Assembly (NCBI RefSeq): GCF_031453675.1
Contig: NZ_JAVIZX010000001.1
Span: 2,564,001 to 2,628,000, forward strand
Source: Paracidovorax wautersii
GTDB lineage: Bacteria; Pseudomonadota; Gammaproteobacteria; Burkholderiales; Burkholderiaceae_C
Reading direction: 5' to 3'
DNA length: 64,000 nucleotides
Shown: positions 35,024 through 44,144 of the stretch, in pieces
How positions within the stretch are numbered: position 1 is the first letter of the stretch
Layout: each line of letters starts with the position of its first letter
Translations under genes and position numbers: made by a program
Notes under the pieces: model-generated
What the model was told of the DNA's origin: nothing
The model's input: the letters and a program-made list of their open reading frames with translations, nothing else
Databases searched by the model: none

Positions 35024-35980
35024 TCACTGGAATTCGCGTTCGCGCAGCCACTTGGTGGCGATCCACTTCGAGCCCGCCCGCACCGGCGATCCGCCGTGCA
35101 GCGTGCCGGTGCTGGGATCGGCTCGGTCGTAGCTGAAGAACACCGCGTTGCCGCGCCGCGGAGCCACCTCCAGGTGGGCATCGGGGAACACGGTGCCGCC
35201 GCCTTGCTCGGGCTCGTTCAGGTAGATTACCAGCGTGGCCAGGCGCTGGCCGCCGCGGCGCAGGATGGTGGCGGTGCCGGGTTCCTTGGGGTCGAAATAG
35301 TCGTAGTGGGGCTTGTATTCGGCGCCCGGGCGGTAATGCAGCACCTGCAGGCCCTCGCCGTTCTCGACGGGCCAGTTCACCAGCCGGGCGATGCGCTCTT
35401 CCAGGCGGCGGACCACCTCGTTCTCGCCGCGCTGGAAGAACATGCCGTCGCTGGTGCGGTCTTCGTTGACCTCTTCGCCGCCGGTGCGCGTGGCCACCGT
35501 CAGCGAGCGGGCCAGGCGCGGCTCGGCCGCGGCCACGATGGCGTCGCATTCCTCGGGCGACAGCAGGTTGCCGAACAGCACCACGCGCGGCTGCGCCATG
35601 ACCATCAGCACCTCGACCTCGCGGTCGCCCACGTCGATGCGCAGGGGCGAGGCGGACAGGTCGGGTTCGGGCACGGCCACCGCTGCAGCCACAGCAGCCG
35701 CTGCGACCGGGGCCTCTGCGGGCGCGGCAGCGCCTCCGTCGCGCGCCCGGACCAGGTCGTCCAGGTGGGCGCGCAGCACATGCTCCATGGCGTAGGTGGC
35801 CACGTCCTCCGACCAGCCCGCGTCGAGCATCGATTGAAGCACCACCGGCCCCGTGAAGCCGGCCTGCGCCTGCGCGATGATCCATTCCCGCAGCTCGGGC
35901 GTGATGGCCCGGGCGGCGGCCTGGTCATCCATGGCAGAGGCGGTGGCTGCGGAAGAGGAGGGGCTCGTGCGTGGTGGCAT
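35024..35980 (-). CDS. 2-oxoglutarate/Fe(II) oxygenase, prolyl 4-hydroxylase type
   Basis: The 318-residue protein has a C-terminal prolyl-4-hydroxylase alpha-subunit-like domain. The Fe ligands are His and Asp in YKPHYDYFDP and the distal His in TLHGGSPV, and the 2-oxoglutarate-binding Lys is in GSKWIATKWLRE. Upstream are an Ala-rich linker and an N-terminal helical module (ITPELREWIIAQAQAGFTGP to about residue 75), probably a separate binding domain. Family members hydroxylate proline in proteins or peptides; the target here is unknown. Start 35980 is the longest option; ATG 35932 would remove 16 low-complexity residues. No signal peptide is seen. Confidence 0.85.
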   Translation of the reverse strand: MPPRTSPSSSAATASAMDDQAAARAITPELREWIIAQAQAGFTGPVVLQSMLDAGWSEDVATYAMEHVLRAHLDDLVRARDGGAAAPAEAPVAAAAVAAAVAVPEPDLSASPLRIDVGDREVEVLMVMAQPRVVLFGNLLSPEECDAIVAAAEPRLARSLTVATRTGGEEVNEDRTSDGMFFQRGENEVVRRLEERIARLVNWPVENGEGLQVLHYRPGAEYKPHYDYFDPKEPGTATILRRGGQRLATLVIYLNEPEQGGGTVFPDAHLEVAPRRGNAVFFSYDRADPSTGTLHGGSPVRAGSKWIATKWLREREFQ

Positions 35981-36071
35981 GGCGGTATGCGTGCGTCGTC
36001 AGGCGTTGGAGCGTAAAGGGAGGATGGCAGCCAGGGCTGCGGCCGGAGCCGCCAGCCTAAAGCGTTTGGGG

Positions 36072-36851
36072 TCAGGCCGCCAGCTTGCGGCGGAACACCA
36101 GGCGCTCGGGGGAGGAGGCCGCGGCGTCGAAAGCATAGCCTTCCAGGTCAAAACCCTCCAGCTTGCGCGGGGTCGTCACGCCGTGCTGGATGGCGTAGCG
36201 GGCCATCAGCCCGCGCGCGCGCTTGGCGTGGAAGCTGATGATCTTGTACTGGCCGCCCTTCCAGTCCTCGAAAACGCAGTCGATCACGCGTGCCTTGAGC
36301 ACCTTGCGGTCCACCGACTTGAAATACTCCTGCGAGGCCAGGTTGACGATGACCGGCGTGGCGTCGGCCTGCAGGCGGGCGTTGAGGTGCTCGGCAATGC
36401 GCGCGCCCCAGAACTGGTAGAGGTTCGCGCCTGCGTCCGTCGCCAGCCGGGTGCCCATTTCCAGCCGGTAGGGCTGCATCCAGTCCAGGGGCCGCAGCAC
36501 GCCGTAGAGCCCGCTCAGGATGCCGATGTGCTCCTGCGCCCAGTCCAGCTCGGCGCGCGAGAGGCTCTGCGCCTGCAGGCCTTCGTACACGTCGCCGTTG
36601 AAGGCCAGCACGGCTTGGCGCGCATTGCGGGCCGAGTACTTCGGGCTCCAGGCGGCGTAGCGGCCCACGTTCAGCGCCGCCAGCGGGTCACTGATGTCCA
36701 TGAGCGAGGCCACCTGCTGCGGCGACAGGCCGCGCAGCACCTCGATCAGCTCCCGGGTCTGGGCCGGAAAGGAGGGCAGGGTGTGGGGCAGCCCATCGGG
36801 CAGCGGGGTGTCGTAGTCCAGCGACTTGGCAGGGGACAGCAGGAACAGCAT
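36072..36851 (-). CDS. yaaA: Peroxide stress protein YaaA
   Basis: The 259-residue protein matches E. coli YaaA (258 residues) in length and in landmarks: [13 protein letters not shown] at the start, [20 protein letters not shown] in the middle, [11 protein letters not shown], and [20 protein letters not shown]. YaaA limits intracellular iron during hydrogen peroxide stress and binds DNA in E. coli. ATG 36851 is chosen because family homology starts there. The gene lies downstream of rne on the same strand but beyond a terminator, so it probably has its own promoter in the 257-bp gap. Confidence 0.93.
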   Translation of the reverse strand: MLFLLSPAKSLDYDTPLPDGLPHTLPSFPAQTRELIEVLRGLSPQQVASLMDISDPLAALNVGRYAAWSPKYSARNARQAVLAFNGDVYEGLQAQSLSRAELDWAQEHIGILSGLYGVLRPLDWMQPYRLEMGTRLATDAGANLYQFWGARIAEHLNARLQADATPVIVNLASQEYFKSVDRKVLKARVIDCVFEDWKGGQYKIISFHAKRARGLMARYAIQHGVTTPRKLEGFDLEGYAFDAAASSPERLVFRRKLAA

Positions 36852-36978
36852 GGTGCGGATCATTCCTTCGGATGCGGGGTGCGTGACAGCCTGCCAAGCC
36901 GGCATGCGGCGGGGTGGCGATGTGCTCGCCGCGCCCGGTGCGCCGGCGTCAGGCCCGCCATGGTAGGCACAAAAGGGA

Positions 36979-36999
36979 AGCGGCCCATGACGGGCCGCT
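36979..36999 (-). terminator. Terminator downstream of rne
   Basis: AGCGGCCC and GGGCCGCT form an 8-bp stem with a 5-base loop. On the minus strand it is followed by TCCCTTTTG. A second short hairpin, CAGCCC with GGGCTG at 37063-37079, lies closer to the rne stop. Confidence 0.65.
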
Positions 37000-37108
37000 G
37001 GAAGGGGCCGTGCGGCACAGCGGCCGCACGGAGGTGCCCGGTCTGCCCGGACTACGCTGAACCAGCCCTTCGCGGGCTGTGCATCTCTGGGGCGGGTTCA
37101 GCGGGGCC

Positions 37109-40100
37109 TCAGGCGGTGGGCGTCTGCTCGAAGGGCAGCTTCAGCTCGCTCAGGTCGCGGCGGGTTTCCACCAGCACCAGCGGGCCTTCGTCCACCACGA
37201 CGACCGGGGGGCGCTCACGCGGCACATGCACCGGGCGGGGCTCGGCGGCGATGGCGGCCTGCGCTGCCGCGATCTTGTCGGCATCCGAGTTGATCCATTG
37301 CAGGCCGGAGCCTTGCGCGATCTGCTGCAGGCTGTCAACCGGCAGCTCGAAGGTCGACACGCGGGGCATGGTGCCAGCGGCGGCCTGGGCCTGGGCCGGT
37401 GCCGGTACGGCGCGAGCAGGAGCTGGTGCCGGTGCCGGTGCCGGTGCCGGAGCGGCGGCCACGGGGGCAGGCGCCGGCGTTGCCACTGCGGCAGGTGCGG
37501 GCACCGGTGCGGGGGCGTCCGCAGCCACGGCGGCAGCCGGTTCGGCCACGGTGGTCGCTGCCGGGGCGGGGGCAGCCACCGGGGTTGCTGCAGGTGCGGC
37601 ATTGAAGTAGCTGCGGCGTGCGGGCTCCTGCTCGGCAGGTGCCGGAACCGGGGCCACTGCATCCGTCACCGGTGCGAAGGACGCATCTGCCGCGTCCGCT
37701 GCACTGGCGGCGGCTGCTGCTGCCTCGTCGCGCGGGGCGCGCTCGCCGCGTTCACGGCGGTCGCGGCCGTAGCGGTCGCGGGAGCGGCGCTCGCGGCGCT
37801 CTTCACCATTCGCTGCGGCTGGCGCGCCATTGCCGCCATTGGCTTCTGCCGTGCCCAGTTCCAGATCGGGCAGGGCCGTCAGCGGCGAGCTGTCGGCGAG
37901 GTCGCCGGTGGGCGCTGCTGCGTTGGCGTCGACGGTGCGCGGTGCGCGCTCACGGCGCTCACCGTTGCGTTCGCCGCGTTCGCGGCGTTCGCCACCCGTT
38001 TCCCCGTTGCGTTCGCCCCGGTCACCCCGCTCGCCGCGTTCGCGGCGGGGGGCGCGCTCGGCGCGGGCTTCCGGTGCGCCGGACTCGTTCAGGGCCACGC
38101 CCGCGGCTGCAGCGGCGGTCACCGGCGCCAGGGCGTCGGCAGCCAGCGGTGCGCGGGATTCACCGCGCTCACCGCGCTCGCGGCCATTGCGGCCTTCACG
38201 GCCTTCACGGCCTTCACGGTTCTCGCGGCCTTCACGGCGGTTGTCCCCTTCGGGGCGCTCGCTGCGGCGGCCTTCTCCGTTGCGGCCTTCTCCACGGCCT
38301 TCGCCCGAGCGCTCTCCGCGGCGGCCACGGCCTTCGCCATTGCCTTCGCGGGCTCCGTCACGGCTGCTGCCGTTGCGTTCGCCGCTGCGCTCTCCATTGC
38401 GCTCGCCTCGGCGGCCACGGTCACCGCCGCGGCCGTCACGGCGCGGCTCGCGGGCGGCCGTGCCTTCGCCGGCCGGGGTGGCCACCGGTGCGGCCACGGG
38501 GGCTGCCGCCGGCTTGTCGCCAAAGCCGAACAGGCTCTTGAGCCACGAGAAGAAGCCTTGCTCCTGCGGCACGGGCGCCGGGGCGGGTGCGACGGGGGCC
38601 GGTGCCGGCGCAGCAGCGCTGCGGGCCGGCTGGCCGGCGCGCGCCGGGCGGGCCACGCCTTCGGGGCGCGCTTCCGCCACGGGCGCGGGCGCATCGGGCA
38701 GCACGCCCTTGATCACCGGCGTTTGCTTGTTGGTGGGCTCCTGCGAGCGGCGCGTGACGGCGGTCGGGTCCTCGAACTCTTCGGCCAGCTTGTAGCTCGC
38801 GTCGAGGTGGTCCAGGCGTGGGTCGTCGTGCTTGAGGCGCTCCAGGCGGTAGTTGGGCGTTTCCAGCGTCTTGTTGGGCACCATCAGCACGGCCACGCGC
38901 TGCTTGAGTTCGATCTTGGCGATCTCGGTGCGCTTTTCGTTCAGCAGGAAGGAGGCCACTTCCACCGGCACCTGGCAGTGCACGGCGGCCGTGTTGTCCT
39001 TCATGGACTCTTCCTGAATGATCCGCAGGATCTGCAGGGCCGAGGATTCGGTGTCGCGGATGTGGCCCGAGCCGCCGCAGCGGGGGCAGGGGATGGACGA
39101 GCCTTCGGAGAGTGCCGGCTTCAGGCGCTGGCGGCTCATTTCCATCAGGCCGAACTTGCTGATCGTGCCAAACTGCACGCGGGCGCGGTCCTGGCGCAGC
39201 GCGTCGCGCAGGCGGTTTTCCACTTCGCGGCGGTTCTTCGACTCTTCCATGTCGATGAAGTCGATCACGATCAGGCCGCCCAGGTCGCGCAGGCGCATCT
39301 GGCGGGCCACTTCGTCGGCCGCTTCCAGGTTGGTGCGGGTGGCGGTTTCCTCGATGTCGCCGCCCTTGATGGCGCGGGCCGAGTTCACGTCCACGGACAC
39401 CAGCGCTTCGGTGTGGTCGATCACGATGGCGCCGCCCGAGGGCAGGCTCACGGTGCGCGCGTAGGCGGACTCGATCTGGTGCTCGATCTGGAAGCGGCTG
39501 AACAGGGCCGCGTCGTCGCGGTAGCGCTTTACCTTGGCGGCATGCTCGGGCATGACGTGCGCCATGAACTGGTGCGCCTGCTCGTAGATGTCGTCGGTAT
39601 CGATGAGGATGTCACCGATGTCGTTGTTGAAGTAGTCGCGGATGGCGCGGATGACGAGCGACGATTCCTGGTAGATCAGGAAGGCGCCCTTGCCGCCCTT
39701 GGCGGCGCCGTCGATGGCGCTCCACAGCTTGAGCAGGTAGTTCAGGTCCCACTGCAGTTCGGGCGCCGAGCGGCCGATGCCGGCGGTGCGCGCGATGATG
39801 GACATGCCCTTGGGGTACTCGAGCTGGTCCATCGCCTCCTTCAGCTCGGCGCGGTCCTCGCCCTCAATGCGGCGCGACACGCCACCGCCACGGGGGTTGT
39901 TGGGCATCAGCACCACGTAGCGGCCGGCCAGCGACACGAAGGTGGTCAAGGCAGCGCCCTTGTTGCCGCGCTCTTCCTTCTCGACCTGGACCAGTAGTTC
40001 CTGGCCTTCGCGGATCACTTCGTTGATGCGGGCCTGGCTGGGGGAGACGCCCTCGGCGAAATACTGGCGGGAGATTTCCTTGAACGGCAGGAAACCGTGG

Positions 40101-40291
40101 CGGTCTTCGCCGTAGTCGACGAAGCAGGCTTCCAGCGACGGCTCGACGCGCGTCACCACCGCCTTGTAGATGTTGCCCTTGCGTTGCTCGCGTCCTTCGA
40201 TCTCGATCTCGTAGTCGAGCAGCTTCTGGCCGTCGACGATGGCCAGGCGCCGTTCTTCGGCTTGCGTGGCGTTGATGAGCATCCGCTTCAT
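37109..40291 (-). CDS. rne: Ribonuclease E
   Basis: The 1,060-residue protein is the main endonuclease for mRNA decay and rRNA/tRNA maturation. The N-terminal catalytic half has [20 protein letters not shown], an S1 domain and a DNase I-like site ([12 protein letters not shown], then [11 protein letters not shown]). The zinc link is CPRCGGSGH, which holds the tetramer. The C-terminal half is a disordered scaffold, very rich in Arg/Gly/Glu repeats ([11 protein letters not shown] style) and then Ala/Pro, as expected for RNA binding and degradosome assembly. A distinct C-terminal block with [18 protein letters not shown] may bind a partner. The start has AAGGAA upstream. The leader is long and divergent from rluC. 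Confidence 0.95.
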   Translation of the reverse strand: MKRMLINATQAEERRLAIVDGQKLLDYEIEIEGREQRKGNIYKAVVTRVEPSLEACFVDYGEDRHGFLPFKEISRQYFAEGVSPSQARINEVIREGQELLVQVEKEERGNKGAALTTFVSLAGRYVVLMPNNPRGGGVSRRIEGEDRAELKEAMDQLEYPKGMSIIARTAGIGRSAPELQWDLNYLLKLWSAIDGAAKGGKGAFLIYQESSLVIRAIRDYFNNDIGDILIDTDDIYEQAHQFMAHVMPEHAAKVKRYRDDAALFSRFQIEHQIESAYARTVSLPSGGAIVIDHTEALVSVDVNSARAIKGGDIEETATRTNLEAADEVARQMRLRDLGGLIVIDFIDMEESKNRREVENRLRDALRQDRARVQFGTISKFGLMEMSRQRLKPALSEGSSIPCPRCGGSGHIRDTESSALQILRIIQEESMKDNTAAVHCQVPVEVASFLLNEKRTEIAKIELKQRVAVLMVPNKTLETPNYRLERLKHDDPRLDHLDASYKLAEEFEDPTAVTRRSQEPTNKQTPVIKGVLPDAPAPVAEARPEGVARPARAGQPARSAAAPAPAPVAPAPAPVPQEQGFFSWLKSLFGFGDKPAAAPVAAPVATPAGEGTAAREPRRDGRGGDRGRRGERNGERSGERNGSSRDGAREGNGEGRGRRGERSGEGRGEGRNGEGRRSERPEGDNRREGRENREGREGREGRNGRERGERGESRAPLAADALAPVTAAAAAGVALNESGAPEARAERAPRRERGERGDRGERNGETGGERRERGERNGERRERAPRTVDANAAAPTGDLADSSPLTALPDLELGTAEANGGNGAPAAANGEERRERRSRDRYGRDRRERGERAPRDEAAAAAASAADAADASFAPVTDAVAPVPAPAEQEPARRSYFNAAPAATPVAAPAPAATTVAEPAAAVAADAPAPVPAPAAVATPAPAPVAAAPAPAPAPAPAPARAVPAPAQAQAAAGTMPRVSTFELPVDSLQQIAQGSGLQWINSDADKIAAAQAAIAAEPRPVHVPRERPPVVVVDEGPLVLVETRRDLSELKLPFEQTPTA

Positions 40292-40872
40292 GATGCGATT
40301 CCTTTTCGTTGTCGTGCGGGCCGGCACGCAGTCGCAGACTGCTGGCGGCGTGCGTCCCGCTGATTTCCAAACCAATGACAGGCTCTAGAGGAGCCGTGAA
40401 TGCCTGGACTGGCGGATCGAAACGAAGGGAATGGCCGGGGAACCCCGCGGCTGCAAAGCGGCTAGCCGTGCAGTCGGGGTGGGGGCGCGTGGATGGGGGC
40501 GAACCGGGAAGCGTACTGATTTGCTATGAAAGATATAGCTGGTAGCGCTTGCCGGACGGGCGCTGCAGGCGTATTTGCCGCCCATGCCGAAGGCTGACGC
40601 CTCCGCCACAGGGACACAATCCAAGCCATCAGCACCCACATAGTTATCGCTTTGATCCGCTGGCATGCCGCACCGTGGTGGGGAGGCCAGCTTGGAATTC
40701 CGTATTCAATGTTTCAATTCGTCAGCCTGCACGGGTGGAGTGCGGGCCCCTGCAGGCATCTGGCCTGCAATCTGCGCGCACGACGCCCGTTGGCATCGAC
40801 CTTCCTGCGCGGCTTGTAGGGCTGGGTGGACTAAACTCCAGACAAATCAACCACTTACACAACATCGCGCAG
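40292..40872. other. 581-bp divergent region between rne and rluC
   Basis: The region must hold the rne leader and the promoters of both genes. It contains the dispersed repeat at 40522-40575 and a palindromic GGGCCCCTGCAGGCATCTGG stretch near 40744. An AT-rich segment at 40690-40720 (GTATTCAATGTTTCAATTCG) is the best place for an rne promoter. No convincing gene is present. In enteric bacteria RNase E autoregulates through a long 5-prime leader; a similar arrangement is possible here. Confidence 0.5.
40522..40575 (+). repeat. Small dispersed repeat in the rne leader region
   Basis: TGCTATGAAAGATATAGCTG, then GTAGCGCTTGCC and GGGCGCTGCAGGC follow the family order. TGCTAT...ATAGC and the GCGCT words give it hairpin potential. 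Confidence 0.65.
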
Positions 40873-41886
40873 GTGAAACACATTATAGGGGCCAAACCGG
40901 CCGCAGACCGCGCCGCGGGGCTACCGCTGCCCTCGGCCCGCATCGTGGAAGTCGATGCCGACTCCGCCGGGCAGCGTCTGGATAACTTTCTGATACGTCA
41001 TCTCAAGGGCGTTCCCAAGACCCACGTCTACCGCATCATCCGCAGCGGCGAGGTGCGCATCAACAAGGGCCGCGCCAGTGCCGACACGCGGGTGGAGACG
41101 GGCGACCAGGTGCGCCTTCCGCCGGTGCGCATCTCCGACAAGGTGGCGGAGAAGGCCGAGCGCCCGGCCCCGGCACGTGAATTCCCCGTGCTGCTGGAGG
41201 ACGAGCACGTCATCGCGATCGACAAGCCGGCCGGCACGGCCGTGCACGGCGGCAGCGGCGTGAGCTTCGGCGTGATCGAGCAGTTGCGCCAGGCCCGTCC
41301 CCAGGCCAAGTTTCTGGAACTGGTGCACCGCCTGGACCGCGATACCTCCGGCATCCTGCTGGTGGCCAAGAAGCGCTCGGCACTCACCCACCTGCAGGAC
41401 CAGTTCCGCGAGCGCGAGACCGGCAAGACCTACCTGGCGCTGGTGACCGGCACCTGGGCGGCCAACAAGAAGGTGATCGACACGCCGCTGCACAAGTACC
41501 TGCAGGCCGACGGCGAGCGCCGCGTGCGCACCACCACGGCGGACGACCCGGACGGCATGCGCTCCATCACGCTGGTCAAGGTCCGCTCGCATCTGCCCGC
41601 CCGCCCGGGGCAGGGGCTGCCGGCCATGTCGCTCCTGGAGGTGACCATCAAGACCGGCCGCACCCACCAGATCCGCGTGCATCTGGCCAGCCAGGGCCAC
41701 CCCATCGTGGGCGACGACAAGTACGGCGACTTCGACCTGAACAAGCGCGTGCCGAAACACGGCCTCAAGCGCATGTTCCTGCATGCCTGGCGATTACAGT
41801 TCAGCCACCCCGCGACGGGCCAGCGCATCGAGCTGCATGCCGAGCTGCCGCCCGAACTGTCCGAATTCATCGCTTCTTCCGCCTGA
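40873..41886 (+). CDS. rluC: 23S rRNA pseudouridine synthase RluC
   Basis: RluC makes pseudouridine at 23S rRNA positions 955, 2504 and 2580 in E. coli. The protein has an S4 RNA-binding domain (RLDNFLIRHLKGVPKTHVYR then IRSGEVRINKGRA) and a RluA-type catalytic domain with the Asp in VHRLDRDTSGILLVAKK. Its late TGRTHQIRVHLASQGHPIVG is typical. The GTG at 40873 (337 residues) is chosen because KHIIGAKPA lies just before the conserved region; no ATG is available nearby, so the start is uncertain. Synteny with divergent rne is standard. A HAD gene follows 7 bases after its stop. Confidence 0.9.
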   Translation: MKHIIGAKPAADRAAGLPLPSARIVEVDADSAGQRLDNFLIRHLKGVPKTHVYRIIRSGEVRINKGRASADTRVETGDQVRLPPVRISDKVAEKAERPAPAREFPVLLEDEHVIAIDKPAGTAVHGGSGVSFGVIEQLRQARPQAKFLELVHRLDRDTSGILLVAKKRSALTHLQDQFRERETGKTYLALVTGTWAANKKVIDTPLHKYLQADGERRVRTTTADDPDGMRSITLVKVRSHLPARPGQGLPAMSLLEVTIKTGRTHQIRVHLASQGHPIVGDDKYGDFDLNKRVPKHGLKRMFLHAWRLQFSHPATGQRIELHAELPPELSEFIASSA

Positions 41887-41893
41887 CCCGACC

Positions 41894-42562
41894 ATGCCCG
41901 CATCCCGCCCGCGCCGTTTCGACCTCATCGCCTTCGACTGGGACGGCACCCTGTACGACTCCACCGCCATCATCGTGCGCTGCATCCAGGAGGCCGTGCG
42001 CGACGTGGGCGGCACCGTGCCGTCCGACCGGGATGCCGCCTGGGTGATCGGCATGGGGCTGATGCAGGCGCTGGCGCATGCCGCCCCCGACGTGCCCGTG
42101 GAAAAGCACGCCGAGCTGCGCAGCCGCTACGGCTTTCACTACATCCGCCACCAGGGCGACCTGAGCCTGTTCGACGGCGTGCTGCCGATGCTGGAAGACC
42201 TGCGCGCGCGCGGCCATCTGCTGGCCGTGGCCACCGGCAAGAGCCGCCGCGGCCTGGACGAGGTGTTGCACACGGTGCAGCTGCGCGGCATGTTCGATGG
42301 CTCGCGCACGGCGGACGAGACGGCCGGCAAGCCGCATCCCCTGATGCTGCAGGAGCTGATGGCCGAGTTCGATGTGCCGCCCGAGCGCGTGCTGATGATC
42401 GGCGACACCACGCACGATCTGCAGATGGCGCTCAATGCCGGCTGCCCCAGCGTGGGCGTGAGCTACGGTGCGCACGAGCCCGGAGGCTTCGAGGCGCTGC
42501 GGCCCTTGTTCGTCGCGCATTCCGTGGCCGAGCTGCATGCCGGTCTGCTGGCCCAGGCATGA
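41894..42562 (+). CDS. HAD-superfamily hydrolase, phosphoglycolate phosphatase-like
   Basis: This 222-residue phosphatase has motif I FDWDGTLYDST with the nucleophile and acid Asp pair, a helical cap, motif II ATGKSRRGL, motif III Lys in AGKPHPLML, and motif IV MIGDTTHDLQMA. The Gph-like cap suggests a small phosphorylated metabolite; the substrate is unproven. It lies 7 bases after rluC, and its stop overlaps the Rieske start as ATGA. The rluC-HAD-Rieske-S49 order looks like one operon. Confidence 0.88.
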   Translation: MPASRPRRFDLIAFDWDGTLYDSTAIIVRCIQEAVRDVGGTVPSDRDAAWVIGMGLMQALAHAAPDVPVEKHAELRSRYGFHYIRHQGDLSLFDGVLPMLEDLRARGHLLAVATGKSRRGLDEVLHTVQLRGMFDGSRTADETAGKPHPLMLQELMAEFDVPPERVLMIGDTTHDLQMALNAGCPSVGVSYGAHEPGGFEALRPLFVAHSVAELHAGLLAQA

Positions 42563-42963
42563 CGATGCAGCCGCCTCCGCGCCCGCCCGCGCCGCCGTCG
42601 ACCGAGGCTCTGGACCTCTGCGCCAGCGAGGCGCTGGTCAATGGCGGTGCGGCCGTGGCCTTCGACGTGGTGTACCTCGGCCAGGTCTGCCGGGCCTTCG
42701 CCATCCGCTACGAGGGGCGGCCCCACGCCTATCTCAACCGCTGCACGCACGTGCCGATGGAGATGGATTACCAGGAGGGCCGTTTCTTCGACGACACCGG
42801 CGAATGGCTGCTTTGCGCCACCCACGGCGCCGCCTACCGGCCGGACAGCGGCCGGTGCGTGGGTGGTCCCTGCCGCGGCGGGCTGGTAAAGATCGCCCTC
42901 ACGGAGGAGGACGGCCGGGTCCGCTGGCATACTGCCCCCCAATTGCAACCCGTCGAGTTCTGA
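42559..42963 (+). CDS. Small Rieske [2Fe-2S] protein
   Basis: The 134-residue protein has the Rieske cluster motif: CTHVPMEMDYQEG supplies C-x-H and LLCATHGAAYRPDSG supplies C-x2-H. The following GPCRGGLVK is also typical. It is a ferredoxin-type soluble Rieske domain rather than the cytochrome bc1 type, since there is no membrane anchor. Its partner is unknown. It overlaps the HAD gene by four bases and is followed after 4 bases by the S49 peptidase, a gene order I recall as common in this family of bacteria. Confidence 0.88.
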   Translation: MTMQPPPRPPAPPSTEALDLCASEALVNGGAAVAFDVVYLGQVCRAFAIRYEGRPHAYLNRCTHVPMEMDYQEGRFFDDTGEWLLCATHGAAYRPDSGRCVGGPCRGGLVKIALTEEDGRVRWHTAPQLQPVEF

Positions 42964-42967
42964 TTCC

Positions 42968-44012
42968 ATGACCGAACCTACCCGCACCGAACCTTCCGGT
43001 TTCGGTGGCAATCCGCCTCCAGCGCCCGATCTGTGGGCGCAGAAAGCTCCTGAATCAGGAGCGCCGGCCGCACCGGGCGCGCCCGCCGCCGGCTGGGAAC
43101 GCGGTGTGCTGGAAAAGCTGGTGATGTCCACCCTGGCCGAGCAGCGCGCGGCCCGCCGCTGGCGCATCTTCATGCGCATGTCGTGGATGCTGATCGTCAT
43201 CGCCGTGGCCTGGGTCGTGCTGTCGCGCGATACCGCCACCGCCAGCAAGAGCACGCCGCACACGGCCGTGGTCGACATCAAGGGCGAGATCGCCTCGGGC
43301 GCCGAGGCGAGCGCCGAATTCGTGGTGGCCGCCATGCGCAGCGCCTTCGAGGACTCGGGCTCGCAGGCCGTGGTGCTGCTCATCAACTCGCCGGGCGGCA
43401 GCCCCGTGCAGGCCGGCATCATCAACGACGAGATCGTGCGGCTGAAGGCCAAGCACGGCAAGCCGGGTGTACGCCGTGGTCGAGGAAACCTGTGCCTCGG
43501 CCGCGTACTACATCGCCGCCGCCGCGGACCAGATCTTCGTGGACAAGGCCAGCATCGTCGGCAGCATCGGCGTGCTCATGGACGGCTTCGGCTTCACCGG
43601 CACCATGGAAAAGCTGGGCGTGGAACGCCGCCTGCTGACCGCTGGCGAGAACAAGGGCTTCCTCGACCCCTTCAGCCCGCAAAGCGAGAAGCAGCGCGCC
43701 TTCGCGCAGCAGATGCTCGACCAGATCCACCAGCAGTTCATTGCCGTCGTCAAGGCCGGCCGCGGCGACCGCCTGAAGGTGAACGACGAGACCTTCAGCG
43801 GCCTGTTCTGGACCGGCCAGCAGGCCGTGGACATGGGCCTGGCCGACAAGCTGGGCAACCTGGACTACGTGGCCCGCGAAGTGGTCAAGGCCGAGGAAGT
43901 CATCGACTACACGCGCCGCGACAACGTGGCCGAGCGCCTCGCCAAGAAGTTCGGGGCCGCCATGGGCGAGACGGCGCTGCGGACCATGCAGAGCGCACCG
44001 GCCATCCGCTAA
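42968..44012 (+). pseudogene. sppA: Signal peptide peptidase-like S49 peptidase with a +1 frameshift
   Basis: The first frame reads a Pro/Ala-rich N-terminus, a transmembrane helix (MSWMLIVIAVAWVVL) and the start of the peptidase domain (VVLLINSPGGSPVQAG), ending at KHGKP near 43464. The second frame, shifted by one, resumes at YAVVEETCASAAYYIAAAAD and runs to the stop at 44012. It contains the nucleophile Ser in CASAAYY and the Lys in GENKGFLDPF. Removing one G from the GGG at 43465-43467 restores one protein of about 347 residues. Either the sequence has an error or the gene is recently broken. If intact it would degrade cleaved signal peptides in the inner membrane. It is the last gene of the rluC operon, followed by a terminator. 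Confidence 0.85.
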
Positions 44013-44036
44013 GCACGGCTACTCCTCCCGCGCTAT

Positions 44037-44069
44037 AGCGCAGCAGCCTTCGGGTTGCTGCGCTTTTTT
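44037..44069 (+). terminator. Strong Rho-independent terminator of the rluC operon
   Basis: AGCGCAGCAGCC pairs with GGTTGCTGCGCT across a TTCG loop and is followed by six T. Confidence 0.9.
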
Positions 44070-44144
44070 GATGGAGAGCCTTGGTCTGCCGGGTCCAGGG
44101 GCGCGACCTGCGACGCTGACCGCGCTGCTGCAGCGCCGGGTGCG

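Noticed and set aside
37079-39997. Open frame of 972 codons on the + strand opposite rne
   Set aside because: The Arg/Glu/Ala-rich tail of RNase E produces an open antisense frame by codon bias. The composition is low-complexity and nothing matches a protein family.
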